A stretch of 33,803 bases of DNA from Treponema sp. UBA1747 (lineage in GTDB: Bacteria; Spirochaetota; Spirochaetia; Treponematales; Treponemataceae): NCBI GenBank assembly GCA_002315375.1, contig DCHR01000041.1, positions 53,015 through 86,817 on the forward strand. The letters run 5' to 3'. Each line of letters opens with the position of its first letter. Position 1 is the first letter of the stretch. This document shows, one piece after another, positions 1 through 7,870 of the stretch. A model generated the notes under the pieces. That model worked only from the letters and a program-made list of their open reading frames with translations. It made no database searches and had not been told where the DNA came from. Made by a program: the position numbers and the translations under genes.

Positions 1-24
1 TTGTTTTTGCTCGCGTGTTATTTG
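1..24 (+). repeat. right arm of a dispersed inverted-repeat element (partial copy)
   Basis: The first 24 bases are identical to 31657-31680, which is the right arm of a 110-base inverted repeat near the other end of the window. Similarity stops after base 24. The rest of this copy lies upstream of the window. It is non-coding and in the same orientation as the second copy. Confidence 0.75.
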
Positions 25-75
25 CCTTATCTTTGCATATGTTTCATTAAATATATGTTTGAATTAAATGTCTTC

Positions 76-104
76 TTGAATAACCTGCCGATTATTTTTA
101 AACT
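76..104 (+). promoter_or_regulatory. sigma-70-type promoter, leaderless start predicted
   Basis: TTGAAT (76-81), a 17-base spacer and TAAACT (99-104) form a plausible promoter. Only six bases (105-110) separate the -10 box from the ATG at 111 and there is no Shine-Dalgarno sequence, so transcription would begin at or beside the start codon. Confidence 0.55.
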
Positions 105-110
105 TTCTCT

Positions 111-1028
111 ATGAAAAAATGCGCAATTATTATTCTGCTGTCACTTACACTTTCTCTTTTATGGGGAGATTCCAAAAATAAAAAGCTTAATATCGGAATT
201 CTGAACGGACCTTCCGCTATTCCTGCTGCTTACCTTATAGAAAACAACTCTGAATACGATTTCCAGATTTTTTCAGGCGCCGACCTGGAGATTCCGAAAC
301 TTCTCAAGGGAGAAATAGATATCGGTATTCTTCCGCCAAATGCCGCGGCAAAGCTCTGGGAAAAATCTGCAGGAAACCTGGCAGCCCTTGCAATAATCGG
401 CGAAGGAAACCTTTCTCTCCTTACCACAGATTCATCCTACAAAAATCTTCAGAGCCTTGAAGGAAAAACCGTTTACTGTGCAGGCCGCGGAGCAACCCCT
501 GAATATGTATTCCGTCATATTCTGACTGAAAAGCAGATAAATAACGTAAGACTTGATTTTTCAATTCCCAATCCGGAAATTGCAGGAAGCCTTATTTCCG
601 GAAAAGCAGAATATATTCTGGTTCCTGAACCTTTTGCCACAGTTGCCCTCATGAAAGGAAAAAATGCAGGAGTAAAAAAGATTGAAGATATTTCAACTTT
701 TTTCGAAGAAAATTTCCCTATGACTCTCCTGGTCTGCAACAGGAAAACTCTGGAAACCAAAGAAAAAGAAATCGGCGAATACCTGGCTCTTTACAAAAAG
801 GCTGTTCAATGGACTTGCAGTAATCCAAAGGAAGCAGGACTCCTTGTTGAAAAACATACTCTGGGGCTCAATGCAAATATTGCCGCTGCCTCAATTCCAA
901 ACGGAAGATATGTTTTTATTCCCGCCTCCCAAGGAAAAGACCGGATTGAATCGATTCTGAAGCTTTTCCAGAATCAGAATCCTGAATCTGTAGGGACTAA
1001 ACTTCCGGATTCTGAATTTTACAGGTAA
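111..1028 (+). CDS. ABC transporter substrate-binding protein, NMT1/SsuA/THI5-like
   Basis: A 305-residue exported binding protein. A basic start and hydrophobic stretch (about residues 1-19) look like a signal peptide. No clear lipobox is visible, so it may be a periplasmic protein or a membrane-tethered one. The mature part begins with a beta strand of the type LNIGILNGPSA, followed by the alternating pattern of periplasmic binding proteins for sulfonates, nitrate or thiamine pyrimidine precursors, with an EGKTVYCAGRGATPEY ligand-loop region near residue 125. The fused permease-ATPase gene starts six bases after its stop, so the two form a complete importer. The substrate cannot be told from sequence: HMP/thiamine precursor, aliphatic sulfonate and similar compounds are all possible. 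Confidence 0.85.
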   Translation: MKKCAIIILLSLTLSLLWGDSKNKKLNIGILNGPSAIPAAYLIENNSEYDFQIFSGADLEIPKLLKGEIDIGILPPNAAAKLWEKSAGNLAALAIIGEGNLSLLTTDSSYKNLQSLEGKTVYCAGRGATPEYVFRHILTEKQINNVRLDFSIPNPEIAGSLISGKAEYILVPEPFATVALMKGKNAGVKKIEDISTFFEENFPMTLLVCNRKTLETKEKEIGEYLALYKKAVQWTCSNPKEAGLLVEKHTLGLNANIAAASIPNGRYVFIPASQGKDRIESILKLFQNQNPESVGTKLPDSEFYR

Positions 1029-1034
1029 AAAAAC

Positions 1035-2495
1035 ATGACACAGAAAAACAAAAACCGGATAATCAGCTTAGTTTCAGTTTTAGTTTTCCTTTTAATTTGG
1101 GAAATTGCCGCAGGAATTATCAATTCACCTGTTGTCCTCCCCCATTTCCGTCTGGTTTTTGAACAGTTTTTTCTGCAGCTGGGGACTCCTCTTTTCTGGC
1201 ATTCCCTGGGCGGAACTTTCGGCCGAGTCCTTCTGGCTTTTGCGGTTTCCCTTTTTACAGGAACAATACTTGGCTTTGCGTCAGGACTCTCCCCTGACTT
1301 CCGTGCATTCCTGAAATTTCCTCTTTCCCTTATAAAAGCAACACCCGTGGTTGCCCTTGTTATGGTAATGCTTTTCTGGTTTCCGTCGGAAAACCTTCCT
1401 GTAATCTGCGCCTTTCTCATGACTCTGCCGGTTATTACAGAATCCGTTTCCAAAGCCATTCAGAACAGCGACAAAAAACTTACCGAAATGGCAGAGGTTT
1501 TCGATTTTTCTTTTTCTTCAAAGATCTTTTACCTGTATTTCCCTCAGATCAGACCATACCTGAAAGGAACTTCAAAAACAGTTTTTGCACTTTGCTGGAA
1601 GGTTGTGGCTGCTGGCGAAATTCTTTCTCTTCCGCGGAATGCCCTTGGAACCCTTATCCAGGACAACCGGATTCTCCTGGAACCGGCCTCTGTTTTTTCT
1701 CTGGTAATTGCCCTGATTCTGGTATGTCTTCTTTCTGAAAAAGCAATTTTTCTTTTTTTCAAGGTTATGGGCGTCGCCCGAAACCGCCTCCGGCGTTTTC
1801 GGGCCGGGTCTTTCGCAGCTCCGGCTTCCGCCTCCGAACCTGCGGTTTCTGACAGTCCTTCGGTCTGTCAGACTGCTCCAGCCCCTGACGCAAAAATCAG
1901 TATCCAAAATCTTTCCTTCAGTTATAAAAATGATTCTGACGGAACCGGACAGGAAATTTTCAAAGACCTTTCACTGGAATTCCAGTCAGGAAAAATTACA
2001 TCCATTTCTGGTGCCAATGGCCGTGGGAAAACCACTCTTCTGAAGATTCTTTCCGGTCTTATTCCTCCTTCAGAATACTCAGGAACCGTTATCTGCCCAA
2101 AAGTTTCCTTCATTTTCCAGGAAGACCGCCTTATTCCAGGCATTACAGTTTTACAGAATATTGTACTGCCTTTGTTTTCCCGGATGACTCACAAAGAAGC
2201 TTACAGAAAAGCCTTTGGCTTCCTGGAAAAATCTGGACTTCAGGACAAAGCTTTTGCCTACCCCGAAACCTTAAGCGGCGGTGAAAAACAGAAAATTCAG
2301 GCCGCCCGAGCCTTTGCTTTTGAAAACCCGGTTCTTTTGATTGATGAAGGAACTTCTTCTCTGGATGAAAACTCTCGCCGGGAATTCTGGGAAACAGTCA
2401 GAAATCTTCTTGAAAAAAGTCCCCGTACAGTTCTTTTTGTTTCCCATAATCCGGAAGAAGCCCAGAAATTTTCAGATATAAGTACTTATTTATAG
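1035..2495 (+). CDS. fused ABC transporter permease and ATP-binding protein (SsuC-SsuB / ThiX-ThiZ type)
   Basis: A single 486-residue protein carries two subunits usually made separately. Residues about 1-244 form a membrane permease with several hydrophobic segments and an EAA-like cytoplasmic loop (around LTEMAEVFDFSFSSKIFYLY). Residues about 245-286 are a linker rich in Arg, Ala, Pro and Ser. Residues about 287-486 are an ABC ATPase with Walker A GANGRGKTTLL, signature LSGGEKQK, Walker B VLLIDEGTSSLD and switch SHN. The linker is encoded by GC-rich DNA with a hairpin (CTGACAG...CTGTCAG, about 1847-1871), unlike the AT-rich flanking sequence. The reading frame is open throughout, so this is a real fusion in the sequence given, not two ORFs joined by a frameshift. 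Partner: the binding protein immediately upstream. A homodimer would supply both permease and ATPase pairs. Confidence 0.88.
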   Translation: MTQKNKNRIISLVSVLVFLLIWEIAAGIINSPVVLPHFRLVFEQFFLQLGTPLFWHSLGGTFGRVLLAFAVSLFTGTILGFASGLSPDFRAFLKFPLSLIKATPVVALVMVMLFWFPSENLPVICAFLMTLPVITESVSKAIQNSDKKLTEMAEVFDFSFSSKIFYLYFPQIRPYLKGTSKTVFALCWKVVAAGEILSLPRNALGTLIQDNRILLEPASVFSLVIALILVCLLSEKAIFLFFKVMGVARNRLRRFRAGSFAAPASASEPAVSDSPSVCQTAPAPDAKISIQNLSFSYKNDSDGTGQEIFKDLSLEFQSGKITSISGANGRGKTTLLKILSGLIPPSEYSGTVICPKVSFIFQEDRLIPGITVLQNIVLPLFSRMTHKEAYRKAFGFLEKSGLQDKAFAYPETLSGGEKQKIQAARAFAFENPVLLIDEGTSSLDENSRREFWETVRNLLEKSPRTVLFVSHNPEEAQKFSDISTYL

Positions 2496-2516
2496 AAACA
2501 AACGGCAAATATCTAC

Positions 2517-2533
2517 TATAATAAACCTCGGAG
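2517..2533 (+). promoter_or_regulatory. -10 box and ribosome site of the symporter gene
   Basis: A perfect TATAAT lies at 2517-2522 and CGGAG at 2529-2533, nine bases... upstream of the ATG region at 2542. No good -35 box is seen. It suggests the symporter has its own promoter rather than depending only on the transporter operon upstream. Confidence 0.45.
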
Positions 2534-2541
2534 TTTAAAAA

Positions 2542-3780
2542 ATGAAAAAACCAGTTAAACAATTGATTTTATGGGTTGGCGCCCTCGTAATCGGTGCCAT
2601 TCTTGGTTCACTTCATGTTGGTGCAATCGACAGTGTTTGTGATTTTGTTGCAACAGTTTTCACAAGACTGTTCAAATTCTGTGCAGTTCCTGCTATTGCA
2701 GTTTCTGTTCTTTCTACTCTTGCCACACTTGGCGGAAACAAAGAAACAGGAAAAATCTTCAAAAGAACAATTATGTACACACTGCTTACAACAATTGCAG
2801 CCTCTACAATTGCTGCAATTCTGTTCTTCATCATCAAACCTGAAGTTCTTTCTGTTTCAGCTTATGAAGGTGTTGCTGCTGATAAAATCCAGAGCATGAG
2901 TTCTGCTTCTTTCTTAAGCTACTTCACAAGCGCAATTCCTGACAACATTCTTTATCCTTTTGTTTCAGGTAACGTTCTTTCAATTCTCATCGTTTCTTTC
3001 GCTTTCGGATTTGCAATCTCTAAAATGGAAGAATCTGAAAAGAAAACAACAATTCTCAACGTTGTTCTTGGATTCCAGGAACTGGTTTTCAAAATCATTG
3101 GATGGATCATCACAATCCTCCCAATCGGTATCATCGCTTTCACAGCACAGCTGATTAAAGAAATGAGCGCCAACATTGCTATGGAATCAATCGGAAAATA
3201 CACAGCTGTTGTTCTTTCAGGAAACCTGATTCAGTTCTTCATCGTTCTTTCAATCTTCCTCCTGATTCGTGGAATCAACCCTGTAAAACATTTCAAGAAT
3301 ATGATTCCGGCTATCCTTACAGCTCTTTTCACAAAATCTTCTGCTGCAACTCTTCCAGTTACTATGGACTGTGTTGAAAACCGCGTAAAATGTGACAAAA
3401 AATTCTCACGTTTCATCCTTCCAATGTGTACAACAATCAACATGAACGGATGTGCAGCCTTTATTCTGGTTACTTCCCTTTTCGTAATGAAAAACGGTGG
3501 TGTTGACCTGAACATCTTCACTGTAATCGCCTGGATTCTGATTTCTGTAATCAGTGCAGTAGGAAACGCAGGTGTTCCAATGGGATGTTTCTTCCTGACA
3601 CTTTCACTTATGGCAGGAAAAGGAATGCCAATCGGTGTTATGGGTGTAATTCTCCCAATCTACGCTGTAATCGACATGATTGAAACAGCTGTAAACATCT
3701 ACTCAGACTCTTGTGTTTGTGCAATGACAAACAAAGACCTTAAAGACCTGGTTGAAACACCAGCTCCAGATGCTGAATAA
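2542..3780 (+). CDS. dicarboxylate/amino acid:cation symporter (DAACS family)
   Basis: A 412-residue integral membrane protein with many hydrophobic segments. It imports glutamate/aspartate, dicarboxylates or serine/threonine with Na+ or H+. Family hallmarks are the serine-rich re-entrant loop FTKSSAATLPVTM (about residue 260), the TM7 motif NMNGCAAF (about residue 305; most relatives have NMDG) and the late AVGNAGVPMG loop (about residue 340). It is about the family's usual length. The start is supported by a CGGAG ribosome site. Codon choice (frequent ACA, TTC, GTT) is more uniform than in the genes before it, which may mean high expression. Given the neighbourhood, glutamate/aspartate is a reasonable substrate guess, but SstT-like Ser/Thr uptake cannot be excluded. 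Confidence 0.88.
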   Translation: MKKPVKQLILWVGALVIGAILGSLHVGAIDSVCDFVATVFTRLFKFCAVPAIAVSVLSTLATLGGNKETGKIFKRTIMYTLLTTIAASTIAAILFFIIKPEVLSVSAYEGVAADKIQSMSSASFLSYFTSAIPDNILYPFVSGNVLSILIVSFAFGFAISKMEESEKKTTILNVVLGFQELVFKIIGWIITILPIGIIAFTAQLIKEMSANIAMESIGKYTAVVLSGNLIQFFIVLSIFLLIRGINPVKHFKNMIPAILTALFTKSSAATLPVTMDCVENRVKCDKKFSRFILPMCTTINMNGCAAFILVTSLFVMKNGGVDLNIFTVIAWILISVISAVGNAGVPMGCFFLTLSLMAGKGMPIGVMGVILPIYAVIDMIETAVNIYSDSCVCAMTNKDLKDLVETPAPDAE

Positions 3781-3797
3781 TTAATCAGACTTTAAAC

Positions 3798-3834
3798 AAA
3801 AAAAACTGGTGGTTTCGACATGCTCAACCACCAG
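3798..3834 (-). terminator. intrinsic terminator of pyrG-purF
   Basis: Read on the minus strand, CTGGTGGTT...AACCACCAG (3834 to 3806) forms a nine-base-pair stem followed by eight U residues (3805-3798). It lies about 50 bases past the purF stop. The core also resembles the widespread GGTTTCGACA...TCAACCACC intergenic palindrome. Confidence 0.75.
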
Positions 3835-3846
3835 CCTTTGAATAGT

Positions 3847-3877
3847 AAAGCCGGACTTCTTCGAAGTCCGGCTTTTT
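3847..3877 (+). terminator. intrinsic terminator of the symporter gene
   Basis: AAAGCCGGACTTC / GAAGTCCGGCTTT (3847-3859 and 3863-3875) is a perfect 13-base-pair stem with a TTC loop, followed by a short U run. On the plus strand it follows the symporter at 2542-3780. It could also act weakly on the opposite strand. Confidence 0.75.
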
Positions 3878-3887
3878 GTTTCACTTT

Positions 3888-5273
3888 TTATTCTGCCTTA
3901 AAGCACTTGCAGCAAAGCCCTTCGTCTTTTCCCAAAGACAAGGCCCCTTCCATACTTAAATATCCCAGACTGTCTGCCCCGATAATCTTTGCAATTTCTT
4001 CAAGACTGTGATTACAGGCAATCAGATGCTTGCAGTCAGGAACATCGGTTCCATAAAAACAAGGAGCAATAAAAGGCGGCGAAGAAATCCTTACATGAAC
4101 TTCAGTTGCCCCTGCTTCCCGCACCAGCTGTACAATATGGCCGCTTGTAGTTCCGCGGACAATCGAATCATCAATCAAAACAACCCTTTTACCTTTTACA
4201 GTGGAACTTACAGGATTAAGCTTGATTTTTACCTTATTCTGCCGTTCAGTCTGTCCCGGGTTAATAAAGGTTCGCCCGATATACTTGTTCTTTACAAATC
4301 CCATTCCATAAGGAATGCCACTTTCCTGACTGAAACCCAGAGCCGCATCCAGACCGGAATCAGGAACCCCGATAACAACATCCGCCTCTACAGGATGTTC
4401 TTTTGCAAGAATTCTTCCGGCTTTTACTCTGGATTCATGAACGCTGATTCCGTCAATTACAGAATCAGGTCTGGCAAAATAAATGTATTCAAATACACAA
4501 AGGGATTTTTTCTGTGTATTGCAATGCTTATTAATAGAAGAAACCTTACCTTTTTCAAAAACTACAATTTCTCCCGGTTCAATATCACGGACAAACTGAG
4601 CTCCTACAACATCCAGGGCGCAGGTTTCTGACGCAATGACATAAGAATCTTCGTTTGAATCACCCTTTTCTGAAGGAATTACTCCGTAACATAGAGGACG
4701 GTACCCGTTGGGATCCCGGACAGCCACCATTTTTTCGCCGGTCATAATTACCAGAGAATAGGCTCCTTCTATTTTTTCCATGGTGGAACTGACCGCACTT
4801 TCCAGATTAGAACAGGTTAATCTCTCTTTTGTAAGCAGATATGCGATAACCTCTGTATCACTTGTTGAATGGAAAATACTTCCCTGAAGTTCCAGCTGCT
4901 TTCTGAGCTGTTCCGAATTGGTAAGGTTTCCGTTATGTGCTACAGCAAGATTTCCTGTCAGACGGTGAACTTCAATAGGCTGAACATTGGCGCGGATATT
5001 TGCACCGGTAGTTCCGTAGCGCACATGACCTAGTGCCATAGTTCCTTCACCCAGTTCAGAAAGACTCTGTGCAGTGAAAACATCACTTACCAGTCCCAGG
5101 TCCTTGCAGCTTTTGAACTCCCCTTCATTGTTTACGACAATTCCGCAGGATTCCTGACCACGATGCTGGAGAGCAAAAAGTCCCAGATATACATTTGAAG
5201 CCAGAGCCTGTTTTTTATTTGAACAGATTCCGAAAACTCCGCATTCTTCTTTTAATTTTGAATCAGTAAACAT
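3888..5273 (-). CDS. purF: amidophosphoribosyltransferase
   Basis: First step of purine synthesis: PRPP plus glutamine give phosphoribosylamine. Length is 461 residues. The N-terminal Ntn glutaminase domain carries Cys11 in EECGVFGI, exposed after removal of a short propeptide, with FALQHRGQESCG and GNLAVAHNGNLTN typical of the family. The C-terminal phosphoribosyltransferase domain has the PRPP loop VVLIDDSIVRGTTS. Cysteines in CVFEYIYFARPDS, IAPCFYG and the extreme C-terminal CCKC fit the 4Fe-4S-containing Bacillus-type PurF rather than the E. coli type. The protein ends directly after that cysteine pair. It starts ten bases after the pyrG stop, with GGGTCGG as ribosome site, so it is co-transcribed with CTP synthase. 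Pairing these two amidotransferases in one operon is not the common arrangement. Confidence 0.96.
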   Translation of the reverse strand: MFTDSKLKEECGVFGICSNKKQALASNVYLGLFALQHRGQESCGIVVNNEGEFKSCKDLGLVSDVFTAQSLSELGEGTMALGHVRYGTTGANIRANVQPIEVHRLTGNLAVAHNGNLTNSEQLRKQLELQGSIFHSTSDTEVIAYLLTKERLTCSNLESAVSSTMEKIEGAYSLVIMTGEKMVAVRDPNGYRPLCYGVIPSEKGDSNEDSYVIASETCALDVVGAQFVRDIEPGEIVVFEKGKVSSINKHCNTQKKSLCVFEYIYFARPDSVIDGISVHESRVKAGRILAKEHPVEADVVIGVPDSGLDAALGFSQESGIPYGMGFVKNKYIGRTFINPGQTERQNKVKIKLNPVSSTVKGKRVVLIDDSIVRGTTSGHIVQLVREAGATEVHVRISSPPFIAPCFYGTDVPDCKHLIACNHSLEEIAKIIGADSLGYLSMEGALSLGKDEGLCCKCFKAE

Positions 5274-5283
5274 TTTTCCGACC

Positions 5284-6885
5284 CTATTTTTTCAGGCTTG
5301 CGCCAACAAGACCTACAAAAAGAGGATGTGCTCTGTTCGGACGGGATTTAAATTCAGGATGGAACTGAACGCCTACATAAAAATCATTCTGAGGAATTTC
5401 AACAGTTTCAACAATATATTCATCAGGACTTGTTCCGCTGATTAACAGTCCGCAGGATTCCAAAAGTTCACGGAAATCATTGTTAAATTCATAACGGTGA
5501 CGGTGACGCTCAGAAATCATGTCGCTTCCATAGCATTCAGCCATCTTTGTTCCGGCTTTTACTTTACAAGGATATGCTCCAAGACGAAGTGTACCGCCTT
5601 TATTTACGCTGTCATTCTGGTCAGGCAGGAAGTCGATTACTTTATAAGGATTTTCAGCATCAAATTCACCTGAGTTAGCATTTGTAAGGTTTGCAACATA
5701 GCGGGCAAAACTGATAACCGCAATCTGCATACCAAGACAGATTCCAAGATAAGGAACATTGTTAACACGGCAGTAATTTGCTGTAAGAATCATTCCTTCA
5801 ATTCCGCGGCTTCCGAATCCGCCCGGAACAATTACTCCGTCTACATCAGAAAGGACTTCTTCTACCGAATATTCAGAAATTGTTTCCGAATCAATCCATT
5901 TAATCTGAACATCAGCTCCAAGCTGATAACCTGCATGGCGCAAAGCTTCTGCAACAGAAAGGTAAGCATCGTGAAGCTGAACATATTTTCCTACCAGTCC
6001 GATTGTGACTTTTTTTGACAGACTGTGAATTCTTTCCAGCATTTCATTCCATTCAGAAATATCTGCTTCTGCACTTTCTATTTTCAAAAGACGACATACT
6101 GTATCGCTCATTTTCTGTTCTTTCAGCATTACAGGAACTTCATAAAGACTTGGAAGTGTCAGGTTTTCAATTACACAGTCTTCCGAAACGTTACAGAACA
6201 TGGCAACTTTCTTGAAGATATTCGGTTCCAGCTTTTCATCACAACGAAGAACAATAATATCAGGGTGGATCCCCATTCCCTGAAGTTCTTTAACCGAGTG
6301 CTGGGTTGGTTTTGTTTTGTGCTCGTCTGAACCGCTTAAGAAAGGAAGCAGAGTAACGTGAATATAAATAGCATTTTCATGCCCTACTTCAAGGCCTACC
6401 TGACGGATTGCTTCAATAAAAGGCTGACTTTCAATGTCACCTGTTGTACCGCCGACTTCAGTTATAACCACATCAGCATCAGACTGCTTTCCGACATTAT
6501 AAATAAAGCTTTTGATTTCATTGGTAATATGGGGGATAACCTGAACTGTTTCGCCCAGGTATTCACCGCGACGCTCTTTGTTCAGAACATTCCAGTACAC
6601 TTTTCCGGAAGTAAGGTTTGAAAACTTATTCAGGTCTTCATCAATAAAACGTTCATAGTGACCAAGATCCAGGTCTGTTTCCGCGCCGTCTTCTGTTACA
6701 TAAACTTCCCCATGCTGGTAAGGACTCATGGTTCCCGGGTCAACGTTGATATACGGGTCCAGTTTCTGAGAAGCCACTTTAAGTCCACGGCTTTTTAAAA
6801 GACGTCCGAGAGAAGCGGCTGTAATTCCTTTTCCGAGTCCGCTTACGACACCACCTGTTACAAAAATGTACTTTGTCTGTTTCAT
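5284..6885 (-). CDS. pyrG: CTP synthase (glutamine hydrolysing)
   Basis: Makes CTP from UTP, ATP and glutamine. Length is 533 residues, normal for the family. The N-terminal synthetase domain opens with KYIFVTGGVVSGLGKG and contains the SPYQHGEVYVTEDGAETDLD signature. The C-terminal class I glutaminase domain has the nucleophile in GICLGMQ and the His/Glu pair in VQFHPEFKSRPN. The start is set by a GGGG ribosome site seven to ten bases before the ATG. A promoter and a long terminator hairpin lie in the leader (6932-7040), so expression is probably attenuated. purF follows at once. Confidence 0.97.
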   Translation of the reverse strand: MKQTKYIFVTGGVVSGLGKGITAASLGRLLKSRGLKVASQKLDPYINVDPGTMSPYQHGEVYVTEDGAETDLDLGHYERFIDEDLNKFSNLTSGKVYWNVLNKERRGEYLGETVQVIPHITNEIKSFIYNVGKQSDADVVITEVGGTTGDIESQPFIEAIRQVGLEVGHENAIYIHVTLLPFLSGSDEHKTKPTQHSVKELQGMGIHPDIIVLRCDEKLEPNIFKKVAMFCNVSEDCVIENLTLPSLYEVPVMLKEQKMSDTVCRLLKIESAEADISEWNEMLERIHSLSKKVTIGLVGKYVQLHDAYLSVAEALRHAGYQLGADVQIKWIDSETISEYSVEEVLSDVDGVIVPGGFGSRGIEGMILTANYCRVNNVPYLGICLGMQIAVISFARYVANLTNANSGEFDAENPYKVIDFLPDQNDSVNKGGTLRLGAYPCKVKAGTKMAECYGSDMISERHRHRYEFNNDFRELLESCGLLISGTSPDEYIVETVEIPQNDFYVGVQFHPEFKSRPNRAHPLFVGLVGASLKK

Positions 6886-6931
6886 GTTATCCCCTGTTTA
6901 TGGCCGGAACCGGCCGAAATTTACCAGAAAT

Positions 6932-6998
6932 AAAAAAAAAGAGGTCGCAGACAAAACTCCCTGAGTTTCAGGAAACTTTGTTTGCGACCTCTTCGTCG
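6932..6998 (-). promoter_or_regulatory. attenuator-like terminator in the pyrG-purF leader
   Basis: On the minus strand AGAGGTCGC... pairs with ...GCGACCTCT (6941-6991) to form a long stem followed by nine U residues (6940-6932). Just before it, CGAC-GAAGAG-GTCG (6998-6985) can form a four-base-pair stem with a six-base loop that overlaps the terminator 5' arm. This is the same geometry as the gltB and asnB leaders, but loop position 1 is G, not A. A perfect GGCCGG-TT-CCGGCC palindrome (6915-6902) lies between terminator and ribosome site. The hairpin could alternatively just terminate the upstream SH3-protein gene. Confidence 0.6.
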
Positions 6999-7011
6999 TT
7001 TACGGAATTTA

Positions 7012-7040
7012 AATATATCACTTTTCAGGGATTTTGAAAA
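7012..7040 (-). promoter_or_regulatory. putative promoter of pyrG-purF
   Basis: TTTTCA (7040-7035), 17-base spacer, TATATT (7017-7012) on the minus strand. Transcription would start about 7005 and so include the terminator hairpin in the leader. The leader does not begin with the GGGC run used for CTP-sensitive reiterative transcription at Bacillus pyrG. Confidence 0.5.
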
Positions 7041-7064
7041 GATGATAATGCAAAATCCTGCTAA

Positions 7065-7835
7065 TTAATGCCATCCAAAATAGAACTTAATTTTTTCCTC
7101 AGGAATACTGTGTTTTGGACCGCCTCTTTCATTGGAAGCATAACCTGCAAAAATCCAGCCGAATTTTCCGCTTTCATATTCAACCTTTATCCAGTGATCT
7201 GTAATGCCATCGATTGTTTCAGTTTCTTCTGTAATTGCTGTTTTAGTCAGAGTAAGCTGGGAAACTCCCGATTTCAAAGATTCATTGAGCAGGAAAATCT
7301 TTTTTCCGTCCAGTCCGGGTTTATCGCGAACATTAACCCGTTCCCACACGGAAATATTTTCATTCAGAGCTCTTACTGTCCAGGTTTTTCCGGAACTCTG
7401 AATTCTTTCAAGAATTTCATAACGGTTATCTTTATAAGGATCTGTTGAAGTATCATCGTTCTGACGGCAAATCCAGCCTCTTATTTCATCCTTCTGGACT
7501 TCATACCAGATTTCTCCCCTCGGCTCGCCCCATCTGTTAAACGGTGCCGAGAAGTCTTCCATTACCAGTACTGAAAAAATCTGAAGTTTATCATTATCCT
7601 TCACGGAACCGATTTTCTTTCCGCCATTATAATCAGAATAAATATCCCGCTTGTTTTCTGAAAGCATATCCCCTACTGTCACTTCAAGTTCACACTTTCT
7701 TTTTACATAATGTTTGCTGTCTGAAGTTTCATCCAGAAGAATAGTCCCATTTCCGAAATTGTAATCAGGGGTTTCTGCAGGAAGCCATGATAATAAAGAC
7801 AAGAAAAATAAACTAAAAATAAATACTCTCTTCAT
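7065..7835 (-). CDS. exported protein with SH3-like domains
   Basis: A 256-residue protein of unknown role. Residues 1-20 are a signal peptide (hydrophobic core FIFSLFFLSLLSW, cleavage after PAE or nearby). Two bacterial SH3-type modules can be seen. One covers about residues 55-130, with DYNGGKKIGSV and WYEVQKDEIRGWICR. The other covers about 165-235, with RVNVRDKPGLDGKKIFLL and HWIKVEYESGKFGWIFAGY. Such modules bind peptidoglycan or protein ligands in the cell envelope. The gene ends just before the pyrG leader. Its predicted -10 box is six bases before the ATG, and the promoter overlaps the end of the aldo/keto reductase gene. Confidence 0.7.
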   Translation of the reverse strand: MKRVFIFSLFFLSLLSWLPAETPDYNFGNGTILLDETSDSKHYVKRKCELEVTVGDMLSENKRDIYSDYNGGKKIGSVKDNDKLQIFSVLVMEDFSAPFNRWGEPRGEIWYEVQKDEIRGWICRQNDDTSTDPYKDNRYEILERIQSSGKTWTVRALNENISVWERVNVRDKPGLDGKKIFLLNESLKSGVSQLTLTKTAITEETETIDGITDHWIKVEYESGKFGWIFAGYASNERGGPKHSIPEEKIKFYFGWH

Positions 7836-7841
7836 AACTTG

Positions 7842-7870
7842 ATTATATCTTTTCTTCCTTAATTTTTCAT
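7842..7870 (-). promoter_or_regulatory. promoter of the SH3-domain gene, leaderless start predicted
   Basis: ATGAAA (7870-7865), 17-base spacer and a perfect TATAAT (7847-7842) on the minus strand. The start codon begins six bases downstream (7835), so the mRNA should have almost no 5' leader. The -35 side lies in the last codons of the preceding gene. Confidence 0.6.

Noticed and set aside
4008..4631. A 207-codon open frame on the plus strand
   Set aside because: It is the antisense shadow of purF, with no ribosome site and no family resemblance.
7012..7040. CTP-controlled slippage promoter for pyrG
   Set aside because: The predicted initial transcript has no GGGC or similar G run.
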